Source: an uncultured Halomonas sp. (GTDB lineage: Bacteria; Pseudomonadota; Gammaproteobacteria; Pseudomonadales; Halomonadaceae). Taken from it: 50,194 nucleotides of DNA. Position 1 is the stretch's first letter; each line of letters opens with the position of its first letter. This document shows, piece after piece, positions 9,407 through 19,683 of this stretch. A program made the position numbers and the translations under genes. The stretch spans positions 1 to 50,194 of the forward strand of contig NZ_CANLFS010000023.1 in assembly GCF_947490095.1 (NCBI RefSeq), in the 5' to 3' direction. The notes below the pieces were generated by a model that had not been told where the DNA came from, ran no database searches, and worked only from the letters and a program-made list of their open reading frames with translations.

Positions 9407-11065
9407 TCACGAGGACGCCTCTGCCGCCCAGGCCGCCTCGATCAAGGCGCGGGTGGAGGCATCCATGGCCGCGAGCCCCTCGCGACTCTCGAGGATACGC
9501 TGGGTCTCGCCGGCGATCTTCTTGCCCAGCTCGACCCCCCACTGATCGAAGGGGTTGATCCCCCAGATCGTGGCCTGGACGAACACCTTGTGCTCATAGA
9601 GCGCGATCAGCGCCCCCAGGGTGGCCGGCGTCAACTCGTCGAGCAGCAGGGTACTGGAGGGCTGGTTGCCGCGATAGCGCTTGTGGCCGGGGCGTGGGCC
9701 GTCGTCGTCGATGGCGTCATCCCCCAGCATCAGCACCCGGGACTGGGCGAAGCAGTTGGCGAGCGTCAGGCGATGCTGGCCCTTGAGATGGGCCCGGGTG
9801 GCATCACCCTCGACGCCGTCGTAGCGCCGCAGCGGGGCAATGAAGTCACACTCCACCGCCTGGGTGCCCTGGTGCAGCAGCTGATAGAAGGCGTGCTGGG
9901 CATTGGGGCCGAGCTGTCCCCACAGCACCGGGCAGGTGGCGTAGCCGACCTCGCGGCCATCGTGGGTCACCGACTTGCCGTTGGACTCCATCTCCAGCTG
10001 CTCGAGATAGGCGGCGAAATACTCCAGGCGTCCGTCATAGGGCAGGATGGAGTGGGCACGAATATCCAGGAAGTTGACGTTCCAGATGCCCGCCAGGGCC
10101 AGCAACACCGGCAGGTTATCGGCCAGGGGCGCCTCGCGAAAATGCCGGTCCATGGCATGGGCGCCGGCCAGCAGCATCCGAAAGTGCGGCATGCCGGTCA
10201 CCAGGGCGATGGGCAGGCCGATGGCCCCCCATAGCGAATAGCGTCCCCCGACCCACTCCCAGAACTCCAGCTGGTGCGCCTCGGCAATGCCCCACTCGCT
10301 CATCTTCTCGGCGCTGGCCGAGACGCCGATAAAGTGCTGGCGCATGACCAGTTCGCCATCGACGCCATCACTGTCTCTCAGGCGACTAATCAACCAGTCA
10401 CGGGCGGTGTTGGCATTGGAGAGCGTATCGATGGTGGTAAATGACTTGGACGACAGCACGAACAGCGTGGTCTCGGGATTCAACCGCCGCAGGTAATCGA
10501 CCAGCTGGGAGCCGTCCATGGTCGAGGCGAAGTGAACCTCGATGGCATGCACGCCCTTGGGGCGATAGTCGGCCAGGGCATGGGTCACCATCAGGGGGCC
10601 GAGGTCCGAGCCACCGACCCCCAGATTGACCACATCGCGAATCGGCTTGCCCGTGGCGCCTCGCCACTGGCCGGCATGGAACTGCTCCACCATGTCGGCC
10701 ATGCGCGCCAGGGTATGATGAACCGAGGGCACCAGGTCCTCCCCCTCCACCACCAGGGAGGCATCGGCGGGCAGGCGTAGCGCCGTGTGCAGTGCCGGAC
10801 GGTCCTCGCTGATGTTGACCCGCTCACCGGCCAGCAGGCGCTCGATCGCGCCAGGCACCTCGGCCTGCTCGGCCAGTGCCAGCAGGCGCCGGAGGGTCTC
10901 GGCGGACCAGCGCTGCTTGGAGAGATCCAGAGTGAGGCCCGCGGCGTGGCAGGTGAAATCGGACTGACGCTCGGGTTCCGCGGCAAACAGCTCGCGCAGG
11001 TGGCGTTTGCCCACTTCTTCGGCATGCGCCTCGAGCTCACGCCAGGCGGCGCTCTCGTTGTTCAT
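9407..11065 (-). CDS. pgi: Glucose-6-phosphate isomerase
   Basis: Interconverts glucose 6-phosphate and fructose 6-phosphate in the cytoplasm. The 552-residue protein has the family signatures: the sugar-phosphate site GVGGSDLGP, the phosphate loop SSKSFTTIDT, EFWEWVGGRYSLWGAIGLP, the catalytic glutamate in MESNGKS, the catalytic histidine in HAFYQLLHQG and the C-terminal WGINPFDQWGVELGK. AAGGAG precedes the ATG by about 7 bases. It is divergent from cmoA, with an 83-base spacer, and may begin the pgi-yqiA-parE transcript. Confidence 0.97.
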   Translation of the reverse strand: MNNESAAWRELEAHAEEVGKRHLRELFAAEPERQSDFTCHAAGLTLDLSKQRWSAETLRRLLALAEQAEVPGAIERLLAGERVNISEDRPALHTALRLPADASLVVEGEDLVPSVHHTLARMADMVEQFHAGQWRGATGKPIRDVVNLGVGGSDLGPLMVTHALADYRPKGVHAIEVHFASTMDGSQLVDYLRRLNPETTLFVLSSKSFTTIDTLSNANTARDWLISRLRDSDGVDGELVMRQHFIGVSASAEKMSEWGIAEAHQLEFWEWVGGRYSLWGAIGLPIALVTGMPHFRMLLAGAHAMDRHFREAPLADNLPVLLALAGIWNVNFLDIRAHSILPYDGRLEYFAAYLEQLEMESNGKSVTHDGREVGYATCPVLWGQLGPNAQHAFYQLLHQGTQAVECDFIAPLRRYDGVEGDATRAHLKGQHRLTLANCFAQSRVLMLGDDAIDDDGPRPGHKRYRGNQPSSTLLLDELTPATLGALIALYEHKVFVQATIWGINPFDQWGVELGKKIAGETQRILESREGLAAMDASTRALIEAAWAAEASS

Positions 11066-11148
11066 CTTTCTACTCCTTGAAAGCGGCGGGTGCGAGGGCG
11101 AGGCGGCACGCGTAGAATGGCGGCCGTTCCCGTCTATCTGGCCCGATC

Positions 11149-11889
11149 ATGAGTAACGCATCTTACCGTGACGCGATCTTTTCGACACCCCTCGACCGGG
11201 TGGCCCGCTTCTCTTTCGACGAGCGGGTCGTCGCCTGTTTTCCCGATATGATCCGACGCTCGGTGCCGGGCTACGGACAGATACTCGGCATGCTGGGGCT
11301 GATCGCCCAGCGTCACCTGCGCCACGGCGCCCGGGTCTATGACCTGGGCTGCTCGCTGGGCGCCGGCGGCCTGGCCCTGGCCGGCCAGCTCGCCCCGGAT
11401 GCCTTCTGCTACACCGGCATCGACCTCTCACCGGCCATGGCCACCCGCGCCCGGGAGACGCTGGCCGCCGAGTGTCCCGACCATGCCATGACGGTGCTCG
11501 AAGGCGATATTCGCCACCTGGAGTATCAGCCGGCGGGCATGATCGTGCTCAATTTCACCCTGCAGTTCCTGCCGCCCGAGGACCGCGACGCCCTGGTGGA
11601 ACGCCTGTTTGCCGCCCTGGAACCCGGCGGCGTGCTGGTGCTTTCGGAGAAGATTCGCGCCGAGGACGAGCAGGAGAATGCCTGGCTGGTCGAGCGTTAT
11701 CACGACTTCAAGCGCGCCAACGGCTACAGCGACCTGGAAATCAGCCAGAAGCGCACGGCGCTGGAGAACGTGCTGATTCCCGACACCCTGGCCGACCATC
11801 ATGCTCGCCTCGACCAGGCCGGCTTCTCGCGCATTCATACCTGGTTCCAGTTACTTAACTTCGCCTCCCTGGTGGCCTTCAAGGAATAG
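11149..11889 (+). CDS. cmoA: Carboxy-S-adenosyl-L-methionine synthase
   Basis: Uses prephenate to convert SAM into carboxy-SAM, the donor for 5-carboxymethoxyuridine at the wobble position of tRNA. The 246-residue methyltransferase fold begins with [25 protein letters not shown], shortened here to the hallmark stretch FSFDERV...FPDMI. It has the SAM motif [13 protein letters not shown], then [11 protein letters not shown], and the family-typical NFTLQFLP. Its usual partner cmoB lies 7.9 kb downstream on the same strand, beyond an efflux and two-component cassette. No strong ribosome site is visible; a TAGAAT hexamer at 11113-11118 could be the -10 element. Confidence 0.95.
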   Translation: MSNASYRDAIFSTPLDRVARFSFDERVVACFPDMIRRSVPGYGQILGMLGLIAQRHLRHGARVYDLGCSLGAGGLALAGQLAPDAFCYTGIDLSPAMATRARETLAAECPDHAMTVLEGDIRHLEYQPAGMIVLNFTLQFLPPEDRDALVERLFAALEPGGVLVLSEKIRAEDEQENAWLVERYHDFKRANGYSDLEISQKRTALENVLIPDTLADHHARLDQAGFSRIHTWFQLLNFASLVAFKE

Positions 11890-11901
11890 CGGCGAGCCCC
11901 T

Positions 11902-11919
11902 TTAACCCGATATTAACCC
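11902..11919 (+). promoter_or_regulatory. Direct repeat, candidate OmpR-family operator of the efflux cassette
   Basis: TTAACCC occurs at 11902-11908 and again at 11913-11919, an 11-bp period that puts both copies on one face of the helix. Tandem half-sites at one helical turn are the usual target of OmpR/PhoB-family regulators, and the cassette beginning 58 bases downstream encodes one. Confidence 0.4.
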
Positions 11920-11976
11920 CGACCTCGATATCCTCCCGGGCCTGATACCCCCCCGTCATCGAGGACAATAGCCATC

Positions 11977-13338
11977 ATGGTTCGGGCTTATATCGACTCT
12001 CTGCTGGTCGGCACGCTGGTGCTGGCATTAACCGGCTGCGCCATGACCAGCGACCAACCCGCGTACCCGGAGCAGGCCCAGGCGCTGGTCGAACAGGTGC
12101 CGGACTGGTCAACCCAGGGCGACGGCCAGGCCGCCTCTTCCCTTTCCGACCTGATCCGGTCGGATGTCCTCGACCAGCTGGTGCAGCAGGCCTTAAACGC
12201 CAACCCGGGGCTCCAGCAGACCCTGCTGACCCTGCGCATCCGCGAGACGGAGCTACGCCAGACCGGCGCCGGCCGCTTCCCCGACGTCGAGGCCGGCTTC
12301 TCGGCCAGCGAGGATGAGGACGGCGGCGACGCCTACACCGGATCGGTCTCGGTCGGCTGGGAGGCCGACCTATGGCAGAAGATCGCCGACCGTACCGCCG
12401 CGGCCAGCGAGGATGTGGAACAGCAGGCGGCACTCTACCAGGCAGCCCGAAATACCCTGGCGGCCGATGTCATGAGCAGCTGGTTGGCCCTGATCGCCCA
12501 GCAGCACGCCATCACCATCCAACAGGACCGCCTGGCGACCCTGGAAAATAACGAGACGCTGATACTGCAGCGCTATCGCAACGGCCTGGACACCCTGGAA
12601 GACCTGGACAGCGCCCGCAGCTCAACCGCCAGCGCCCGCGCCACCCTGGAGAGTGACCGGGAGACGCAAGCCCAACAGGAACGCGCCCTGACCACCCTGC
12701 TGGGACAAGTACCCACCACCGACGGCAACGTGCCCGGTGACTATCCCGCGGTGCTCACGCCCCTGGCAGACCTGCCGGCCCAGACCCTGCAGCGCCGGCC
12801 GGACCTGGTCGCCGCCTATCACGCCATCGAGGCGGCCAATTATCGCACCAGAGCGGCCTACAAGAGCCTGCTGCCCAGCATCAACCTGGCCGCTGCCCTG
12901 GAAGACGTGGCGGACTCCCCGTCCCAGGCGCTGCTGACCGACCCCGCCTGGAATCTGTTAGGCCAGCTGACGGCTCCCCTGTTCCAGGGCGGCGAGCTGC
13001 GCGCGGCCGCCGATGCCGCCGAACTGGAAACCGCCCAGGCCTACCAGGCCTACCGCGAAACCCTGTTGGAGGCGGTCAACGAAGTGGAAGACGCCCTGGG
13101 CCTGGAGCGTTCCCTCGCCACCCGCCAACAGCACATCGCCGATGCCCTGGGGCGCCAGCAAAGCACCCTGGCACAGTACCAGGCGAGCTACCGCGCCGGC
13201 CTGGTGGATATCCTCGACCTATTGTCGGTGCAGCAGGAGACCTATGACCTCCAGGCACAGCTCGACGACCTGATATATCAACGCCTGGCCAATCGGATTG
13301 ATCTGGGGCTAGCGCTTGGACTGGGAGTGACATCATGA
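11977..13338 (+). CDS. Outer-membrane factor lipoprotein of an RND efflux system (NodT/OprM type)
   Basis: The outer-membrane channel of a tripartite pump. The 453-residue precursor has a lipoprotein signal ending LALTG-C21, so the mature protein is probably acylated at C21. Two repeats of the OEP coiled-coil family follow, with typical segments such as ALNANPGLQQ, LAADVMSSWLALIAQQ, LQRRPDLVAAYHAIEAAN, and the C-terminal SYRAGLVDILDLLSVQQETYDL region. It is the first gene of a five-gene + strand operon; its stop overlaps the start of the membrane-fusion protein gene (ATGA). The substrate cannot be told from sequence. Confidence 0.9.
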   Translation: MVRAYIDSLLVGTLVLALTGCAMTSDQPAYPEQAQALVEQVPDWSTQGDGQAASSLSDLIRSDVLDQLVQQALNANPGLQQTLLTLRIRETELRQTGAGRFPDVEAGFSASEDEDGGDAYTGSVSVGWEADLWQKIADRTAAASEDVEQQAALYQAARNTLAADVMSSWLALIAQQHAITIQQDRLATLENNETLILQRYRNGLDTLEDLDSARSSTASARATLESDRETQAQQERALTTLLGQVPTTDGNVPGDYPAVLTPLADLPAQTLQRRPDLVAAYHAIEAANYRTRAAYKSLLPSINLAAALEDVADSPSQALLTDPAWNLLGQLTAPLFQGGELRAAADAAELETAQAYQAYRETLLEAVNEVEDALGLERSLATRQQHIADALGRQQSTLAQYQASYRAGLVDILDLLSVQQETYDLQAQLDDLIYQRLANRIDLGLALGLGVTS

Positions 13339-14549
13339 AGCGCAAACTGATCCGCAGCCTGCCGCTGGCCGGAGCCCTGGTACTGGCCGCCGCGGTAATA
13401 CTGTATGTTCAAGGCCAGGCCCGAGCCCTCGATCAGGCCCCGCCCCGCCAACCACGCCCCCCGGCTGGCCAGCCCGAGCCCTCATCCGGCCAACCCGAGT
13501 CCCAGGCACAGCACGCCACGGTGTCCGTGGTCACCGTCGAGACCGACACCTATGCTTCGCACATTACTGCCTACGGCGAAGCCACCGCGCATTACGAGCT
13601 CACCCTCAGCGCCCAGGTTGATGGCCTGATTGAGGCGTTGACGGACGACTTCGAAGCCGGCAACCGGGTGGCCCAGGGCGACCTGCTCGCCAGCGTGGAG
13701 GATACCCGCTACCAGGAAGCCCTGGCGACCGCACAGAACACCCTGGCTAGCGCCCGGGTCAGCCTGCTGGAAGAAGAACGGCAGGGGGAGCAGGCCTCCA
13801 CCGAGTGGCAGGCCTCGGGACTGTCCGGCGAGCCGGACTCACCGCTGGTTCTACGCGCTCCCCAGCTGGCTTCCGCCAGGGCCGCCGCCGCCGAAGCCCA
13901 GGCCGCCGTGGAGGCTGCCCGCCAGGACCTGGAGCAGACTCACATCACGGCGCCGTTTGACGCCCAGATCATCGCCCGCAGCGTGGTGCCGGGAAGCTAC
14001 GTGCAGACCGGCACCGAGATCGCGACCCTGGTGAGTACCGACCGGATGGAGATCAGCGTCAGCCTGTCCGCCGAACAGTGGTCACACCTGCCGGGCCCAT
14101 CGGCCCTTGCCAGTGGCGACTGGCCAGTCGCCTTGACCCATGTCGAGAGCGGCCAGCAATGGACCGGCCACGTCATTCGCACACGTCAGCATCTCGACAG
14201 TACCAGCCGCCAGCGGTCCCTGGTGATCGCGGTGCCGGCACCATTCGACCAGTCACCGGCCCTGTTACCCGGCACCTTCGTTGAGGCAAGCCTTGCCGGC
14301 AAGGCTATCGATGGCCTATGGAAGCTGCCCTCCACGGCCCTGAGCCAGAGCGGCAAGGCCTGGTACGTCACCGACCACAACACCCTGGCCAACTTCGACA
14401 CGACCCCCGTCTTTATCAGCGACGACGCAATCTTTATCGACCCGCCGGCGGCCCTGGAAGGCGAAGCGAAACGAGTGGTTCGCCAACCGCTGAGCAGCTA
14501 CGTGAATGGCATGGCCGTGAACCCGATCGAGGAGCAGAGTGATGTCTGA
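13335..14549 (+). CDS. RND efflux periplasmic adaptor (membrane-fusion protein)
   Basis: Links the inner-membrane pump to the outer-membrane factor. The 404-residue protein has one N-terminal membrane segment (about residues 7-26) and then a Pro/Gln-rich linker (about 30-60). A lipoyl/barrel-sandwich half is followed by an alpha-hairpin (about 110-195, alanine-rich), then the second lipoyl half ITAPFDAQIIARSVVPGS and a beta-barrel. The start overlaps the upstream stop by 4 bases, and the stop lies inside the pump gene, so all three are translationally coupled. Confidence 0.9.
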   Translation: MKRKLIRSLPLAGALVLAAAVILYVQGQARALDQAPPRQPRPPAGQPEPSSGQPESQAQHATVSVVTVETDTYASHITAYGEATAHYELTLSAQVDGLIEALTDDFEAGNRVAQGDLLASVEDTRYQEALATAQNTLASARVSLLEEERQGEQASTEWQASGLSGEPDSPLVLRAPQLASARAAAAEAQAAVEAARQDLEQTHITAPFDAQIIARSVVPGSYVQTGTEIATLVSTDRMEISVSLSAEQWSHLPGPSALASGDWPVALTHVESGQQWTGHVIRTRQHLDSTSRQRSLVIAVPAPFDQSPALLPGTFVEASLAGKAIDGLWKLPSTALSQSGKAWYVTDHNTLANFDTTPVFISDDAIFIDPPAALEGEAKRVVRQPLSSYVNGMAVNPIEEQSDV

Positions 14550-17500
14550 TCACTCCCCGGAACGGGGCATCATCGCCTGGTTTGCACGCAACTCGGTCGC
14601 CGCCAACCTGCTGATGTTGCTGGTGATTGCCATGGGCGCCATCGCCCTGGGCTCGCTGCAGAAGGAGGCCTTCCCCAGCATGGAGCCGGATAGTCTCACT
14701 ATTTCAGTGAGCTACGACAGTGGTTCGGCACAGCAGTCGGAGGAAGGGCTGGCCATCAAGATCGAAGACGCCCTGGAAGGCGTGACCGGCATCGACACGA
14801 TCACCAGCTCGTCCACCACCAGCGGCGCCAGCGTCACCGTGGAGAAGACCTCGGACTACGACCTGGACACCCTGCTACAGGACGTCAAGACCCAGGTAGA
14901 CGCCATCTCCAACTTTCCGTCCGGTGCCGATAACCCGGTCATCACCAAGAGCGAGCGGGAAGAGCACTCCTTGTGGGTACAGCTTCATGGCGACGCCGGC
15001 CGAAGCACCCTGCAGCAGCTGGCGGATAACCTGAAAGCCGATCTCCTGGCACACGACGACGTCAGTCGCGTGTCGATCACCGGCTGGCTGGACCCGATGA
15101 TGGCCATTGAGATCGATGAAGGTCGGCTGCAGGCCTACGGCCTGACCCTGTCCGACGTCGAGTCGGCCATCAACGACGGTTCCACCAGCGCGACAACCGC
15201 CATCATGAAAAGCGCGGACCTGTACCTTCAGCTCAAGGCCTCGGAACAGGCCTATCTGAAGGAAGACTTCGCCGCTATTCCGCTGGTCACCACCACCAGT
15301 GGGGATCGTATCCGCCTGGGTGACGTGGCGCAGATCCGCGATACCTTCGACGATACCACCTCTACCCTGTCGCGCTTCGACGGCCAGGACAGCATCGCCC
15401 TACAGGTCGTCACCACTGGCACCGACGATATCTCCGATTCGGTAAACGGGGCTCGCGAGGTGGTACAGCAATGGCGCGACGACGGTAACCTGCCGGAGAT
15501 GGTGCAGCTGGACACCTGGTACGATCGCAGCACCTCGATCAACGAGCGCCTGCAACTCCTGATCGACAATGCCCTGTTCGGCATCATGCTGGTGTTCGTC
15601 CTGCTGGCCCTGTTCCTGAACCTGCGGGTGGCCTTCTGGGTCGCCATGGGTCTGCCCTTCGTATTCTTCGGCACCCTGTATTTCATGGGCGAGCCCTTCC
15701 TGGGGCTGACGCTCAACGAATTCACCACCTTCGGCTTCATCATGGCACTGGGTATCGTGGTGGACGACGCCGTGGTCGTGGGAGAAAGCGTCTACGCCGT
15801 GCGCCGGGCCGAAGGTGACACCCTGCGCAACACCATCCGTGGTACCAAGCGAGTGGCGGTACCTACCCTGTTCGGGGTCTTCACCACGGTGGTCGCCTTC
15901 ATTGCCCTGTCCCAGATCGAGGGCCGCCTGGGCAAGCTATACGCCCAGTTCGCCGCCGTGGTCAGCCTGTGCCTGGTGTTGTCGATCATCGAGTCCAAGC
16001 TGATTCTACCGGCGCACCTGGGGCACTTGAATACGCGCACACCGCCCTCACGCCATGCTCTCGGCCAACTATGGGGACGGATCCAGGGGATGGCGGCCAG
16101 GGGCCTGGAGCACCTGACCGAGCACGTCTATCGCCCGATGATCGTGCTGATGCTGAGCTTTCGCTATACGATCGTGGTGTTGTTCATGGCATTGCTGATC
16201 CTGGTACTGGCCATGCCATTCAACGGCACCATCCCCACGAGTTTCTTTCCGGATGTCCCCGGCGAAACGGCACGTGCCACCATCACCCTGCAGAACGATG
16301 CCAGCTATGGCCTGACCCACGAGGCGTTGGGCCAACTGGAAGACAGCGCCTATCAGGCGGACCGGGCATTGCGTCACGACGACGGCAACGGCGACAGCGC
16401 CATCGATCACCTGCAGGTGACCGCGTCGAATGATCAGTCCGGCACCGTCACGGTGCAACTAGTGGACGACGCGCCCTTCGATCTCGACCGGTTCGTGCGC
16501 GAATGGACCGGCCTCGTCGGTAACCCGGAGGGGACACGCACCCTGAGCATCCAGAGCCGCCGCGGTAGCGTCGACGCCCTTCGCGTGGAGCTGCGCGCCA
16601 ATGACGATACCCTGCTGACCGGAGCCGGCGAGCTGTTCCGCAGCAAGTTGGAGGCCATGCCTGCGGTGAGCGGCATCGAAGATAACCTGCAACCGGGCCA
16701 GCCCCAGCTGCAGCTGAGCCTGACCGCCCAGGGCCAAGCCCTGGGGATGACCACCGAAGACCTCGCCGAGCAGGTGATGCAGGGCTTCAGCGGTCAAGTC
16801 GCCCAACGCTACCAGCGCAGCAACGACGAGATTGAGGTGAAGGTCCTCTTCCCGGAGACCGCGCGCCAGTCCATCGTCGATGTCATGCAGTCCAGCGTGC
16901 GGGCACCCGATGGCACGGTACTGGCGCTAGGCACCGTCGCCAATGCCAGCCTCGGCTACGCCCGCGATACCATCACCCGAATCGACAACCAGCGTGCGGT
17001 GTATATCTCCAGCGATGTCGACAAGGGTGCGATGTCATCTACCGAGCTGGTCGCCCTGCTCAAGCAGAACGTGGTGCCCGAGGTCCAAAGCCGGTTCCCC
17101 GGCGTCGACGTCCATTTCGCCGGCGAGGCGGAGCAACAGCAGGAAACCCAGTCGTCCATGACCCAGGTATTTCTGATCGCCATGCTGGTGATTTACATGC
17201 TGCTGGCCATTCCGCTGAAGTCCTATGTGCAGCCGCTGCTGATCATGACCGCGATTCCCTTCGGCGTGGTCGGCGCCCTGCTGGGCCACTGGATCAATGA
17301 CCTGTCCCTGAGCATTCTATCGCTCAACGGTATCATCGCCCTGAGCGGGGTGGTCATAAACGACAGCCTACTGCTGGTGTCTCGTTACAATGACCTGCGA
17401 CGTGGAGGCTTGGCACGCCGGGCGGCCATCGTGGAATCTGCCACCAGCCGGATGCGTGCGGTCATTTTGACCTCCGCCACTACCTTCGCCGGCCTCTACC

Positions 17501-17694
17501 CACTGCTGGGCGAGACCTCCCATCAGGCCCAGTTCCTGATTCCCGCCGCCGTTTCGCTGGCGTACGGTATCCTGTTTGCCACCCTGATCACCCTGATCCT
17601 GATCCCGGTGTTGCTGCGCATCCAGACCGATCTCGAGGAACGGCTCAGGCGCTGGTGCCGGCTCCCGCCACGGACCGACGAGGCCACGAACTGA
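14542..17694 (+). CDS. RND efflux pump permease (AcrB/HAE type)
   Basis: Inner-membrane proton-driven exporter of 1050 residues. It has 12 predicted membrane helices: one near residue 20, a block at about 340-540, and a C-terminal block after residue 880, separated by two large periplasmic loops. Helix 4 keeps the paired aspartates of the proton relay (D408, D409 in GIVVDDAVVV). At the helix-10 position where AcrB has lysine the sequence has GVVINDS. I chose the ATG at 14542 over a GTG one codon earlier because GAGGAG is better spaced to it. The response regulator starts on the last base of its stop codon. Confidence 0.93.
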   Translation: MSDHSPERGIIAWFARNSVAANLLMLLVIAMGAIALGSLQKEAFPSMEPDSLTISVSYDSGSAQQSEEGLAIKIEDALEGVTGIDTITSSSTTSGASVTVEKTSDYDLDTLLQDVKTQVDAISNFPSGADNPVITKSEREEHSLWVQLHGDAGRSTLQQLADNLKADLLAHDDVSRVSITGWLDPMMAIEIDEGRLQAYGLTLSDVESAINDGSTSATTAIMKSADLYLQLKASEQAYLKEDFAAIPLVTTTSGDRIRLGDVAQIRDTFDDTTSTLSRFDGQDSIALQVVTTGTDDISDSVNGAREVVQQWRDDGNLPEMVQLDTWYDRSTSINERLQLLIDNALFGIMLVFVLLALFLNLRVAFWVAMGLPFVFFGTLYFMGEPFLGLTLNEFTTFGFIMALGIVVDDAVVVGESVYAVRRAEGDTLRNTIRGTKRVAVPTLFGVFTTVVAFIALSQIEGRLGKLYAQFAAVVSLCLVLSIIESKLILPAHLGHLNTRTPPSRHALGQLWGRIQGMAARGLEHLTEHVYRPMIVLMLSFRYTIVVLFMALLILVLAMPFNGTIPTSFFPDVPGETARATITLQNDASYGLTHEALGQLEDSAYQADRALRHDDGNGDSAIDHLQVTASNDQSGTVTVQLVDDAPFDLDRFVREWTGLVGNPEGTRTLSIQSRRGSVDALRVELRANDDTLLTGAGELFRSKLEAMPAVSGIEDNLQPGQPQLQLSLTAQGQALGMTTEDLAEQVMQGFSGQVAQRYQRSNDEIEVKVLFPETARQSIVDVMQSSVRAPDGTVLALGTVANASLGYARDTITRIDNQRAVYISSDVDKGAMSSTELVALLKQNVVPEVQSRFPGVDVHFAGEAEQQQETQSSMTQVFLIAMLVIYMLLAIPLKSYVQPLLIMTAIPFGVVGALLGHWINDLSLSILSLNGIIALSGVVINDSLLLVSRYNDLRRGGLARRAAIVESATSRMRAVILTSATTFAGLYPLLGETSHQAQFLIPAAVSLAYGILFATLITLILIPVLLRIQTDLEERLRRWCRLPPRTDEATN

Positions 17695-18431
17695 TGTTGA
17701 ATGTGCTGAATGTGTTGCTGGTGGAAGACGACCGGGACCTGGCGATGACCATCGTCCAGTACCTGGAGATCCATAAGATCCGTTGCGACCATGCCAGCCA
17801 CGGCGTCAGCGGCTTGCAGCTGATTCGCGACAACCGCTACGACGTGATCCTGTTGGACCTTAACCTGCCGCGACTGGACGGGCTAAGCGTCTGCCGGGAG
17901 GTCCGCCAGGCGGGTAACGACACCAGCATCCTGATGCTTACCGCGCGGGACCAGCTGACCGACAAGGTCGAAGGCTTCGAATCCGGCACCGACGACTACC
18001 TGGTCAAGCCGTTCGAGCTTCAGGAGCTCCTGGTGCGCATCCGCGCCCTGGCTCACCGACGCAGCGGCCAGGTCAGGCGCCTGAGCTGCGCCGGTCTCGA
18101 GATGGACCTGACCGCCCAAACCCTGACCCGCGACGGGCAGCCGCTGAAACTCTCGCCCATCGGCTGGCGCCTGCTGGAAACCCTGATGCGCGCCTCCCCC
18201 GAGGTCGTCAGCCGTCGATCGCTGGAAGAGGCCGTCTGGGGCGACGAACCGCCGGACAGCAACAGCTTGAAGGTGCATCTCCATCATCTGCGCAAGGCCA
18301 TCGACCAGGGGTTTGCGACGCCGCTGATCCACACCCTCCCCGGCCGTGGGGTCATCCTGGCGGATCACGGCAGGCCCGATGACAGGCACCGCAATGAGGA
18401 GCACGACGATGATCCGGCAGGTTCGGCTTAA
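17694..18431 (+). CDS. OmpR-family response regulator
   Basis: A 245-residue DNA-binding regulator. The receiver domain has the acidic pocket VEDD near residue 10, phosphoacceptor D55 (ILLDLNLPRLDG), T83 and K105 (DYLVKPF). The C-terminal winged helix includes LKLSPIGWRLLETL and SLKVHLHHLRKAI. Its ATG overlaps the pump gene's TGA (TGATG), which decides this start over an in-frame ATG 13 codons upstream. It probably controls the operon it belongs to, perhaps through the TTAACCC repeat before the first gene. Confidence 0.93.
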   Translation: MLNVLNVLLVEDDRDLAMTIVQYLEIHKIRCDHASHGVSGLQLIRDNRYDVILLDLNLPRLDGLSVCREVRQAGNDTSILMLTARDQLTDKVEGFESGTDDYLVKPFELQELLVRIRALAHRRSGQVRRLSCAGLEMDLTAQTLTRDGQPLKLSPIGWRLLETLMRASPEVVSRRSLEEAVWGDEPPDSNSLKVHLHHLRKAIDQGFATPLIHTLPGRGVILADHGRPDDRHRNEEHDDDPAGSA

Positions 18432-19683
18432 GTGGCAGCTGGCGGCGATATTTCTGGCCCTGGGCGTGCTGCTGGTAGGCGGCTACTACCAGTTGTCCGC
18501 CCATTACTTCACGCTAGGCATGGACAGCACCATGGTGGGCGCCATGGAGCGAGCCGTGGCACGCCATCAACGTCAGCAGCCCGCTCCCGGCCCGAGCTCG
18601 TTCATCGTGACCTCATCCTGGCAGGACCAGCCGGAAGAGGTGCGCCACGCGCTGTCCCAGCCGCCTCAAACGCCGGCCACCCTCGTCAAACAGCACACCA
18701 CGCGAAAGGACGGGCGGCGTGGCGAGCTATATTTCGCCATGCGGCTATCCTCCGGCGATACCGACCTGTATGTCAGCCACACGCTCCCCCGTCCGCAGAT
18801 GTCGAACCTGGTGAGGGGTACCATCCGTGACAACCTCAACACCCTGCTGATCATCAGCCTTGGCTCCGCCCTGGCCCTGGCCGCGGTGATCTGGCTGGTG
18901 ATGCGCCGGGTGGCCACACCGGTGGCACGCCTGGGCCAATGGGCCCGCGGCCTGGAGAGCGGCAATCTGCAGGCCCCCCTGCCCGACTTCCGCTATCCAG
19001 AACTCAACGAGCTGGCCGGGCTGGTCCGTTCGAGCCTGTCGTCTCTGGAAGAGAGCCTGGAGCGAGAGCACCGTTTTTTGCGCCACACCAGCCACGAGCT
19101 GCGCACGCCGATCAGCGTGATCCGCAATAACGTCGAGTTGATTCGTTCCCTGCCAGCGGAACAGGCACCCGCGGCGGACAGCATCCTGGCCACCATCATC
19201 GATCGGGTGGATCGTGCCAGCCTAACCATGAAGCACCTGACCGAAACCCTGCTGTGGCTGAGCCGAGACGAGTCGGGCGACCTGCCGACCCGGCGGATCG
19301 CCCTGGATCGGCTGATCCAGGAGCTGGTCAGCGAACACCGCTACCTGCTGCAGGGCAAGGATGTCACCCTGACCCTGACCACCGAACCGGCCACCCTGGA
19401 ACACTCCGACGTGGCGACCCGAGTGGTGATCGGCAACCTGATTCGCAACGCCTTCCAGCACACCTGGGTGGGCGAGGTCAGGATCCACCAGGACGGTCAG
19501 ACGATACGCATCGACAATCACCAGGCCAGCGACGCGGATGCCGACAATGACCTGGGGTTCGGCCTGGGCCTGCAACTGACCGCCCAGCTCACCGAACGCC
19601 TGGGCTGGACCTACCACAACGTCCCGGCCCACGGCGGACACCGCGTGTTTCTCCGGGTAACCGATGCCGGCGAGGCCGGCTAA
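18409..19683 (+). CDS. Sensor histidine kinase paired with the efflux regulator
   Basis: A 424-residue membrane kinase. Two membrane helices (about residues 9-27 and 143-166) flank a periplasmic sensor of about 115 residues with no recognised fold. A HAMP linker follows, then the H-box FLRHTSHELRTPISVIRNN with phospho-acceptor H229, the N-box NLIRNAFQHT and a glycine-rich GFGLGLQL box near the C-terminus. The ATG at 18409 was chosen because GAGGAG lies about 8 bases before it; it overlaps the end of the regulator gene by 23 bases. It is the last gene of the cassette. Confidence 0.9.
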   Translation: MIRQVRLKWQLAAIFLALGVLLVGGYYQLSAHYFTLGMDSTMVGAMERAVARHQRQQPAPGPSSFIVTSSWQDQPEEVRHALSQPPQTPATLVKQHTTRKDGRRGELYFAMRLSSGDTDLYVSHTLPRPQMSNLVRGTIRDNLNTLLIISLGSALALAAVIWLVMRRVATPVARLGQWARGLESGNLQAPLPDFRYPELNELAGLVRSSLSSLEESLEREHRFLRHTSHELRTPISVIRNNVELIRSLPAEQAPAADSILATIIDRVDRASLTMKHLTETLLWLSRDESGDLPTRRIALDRLIQELVSEHRYLLQGKDVTLTLTTEPATLEHSDVATRVVIGNLIRNAFQHTWVGEVRIHQDGQTIRIDNHQASDADADNDLGFGLGLQLTAQLTERLGWTYHNVPAHGGHRVFLRVTDAGEAG

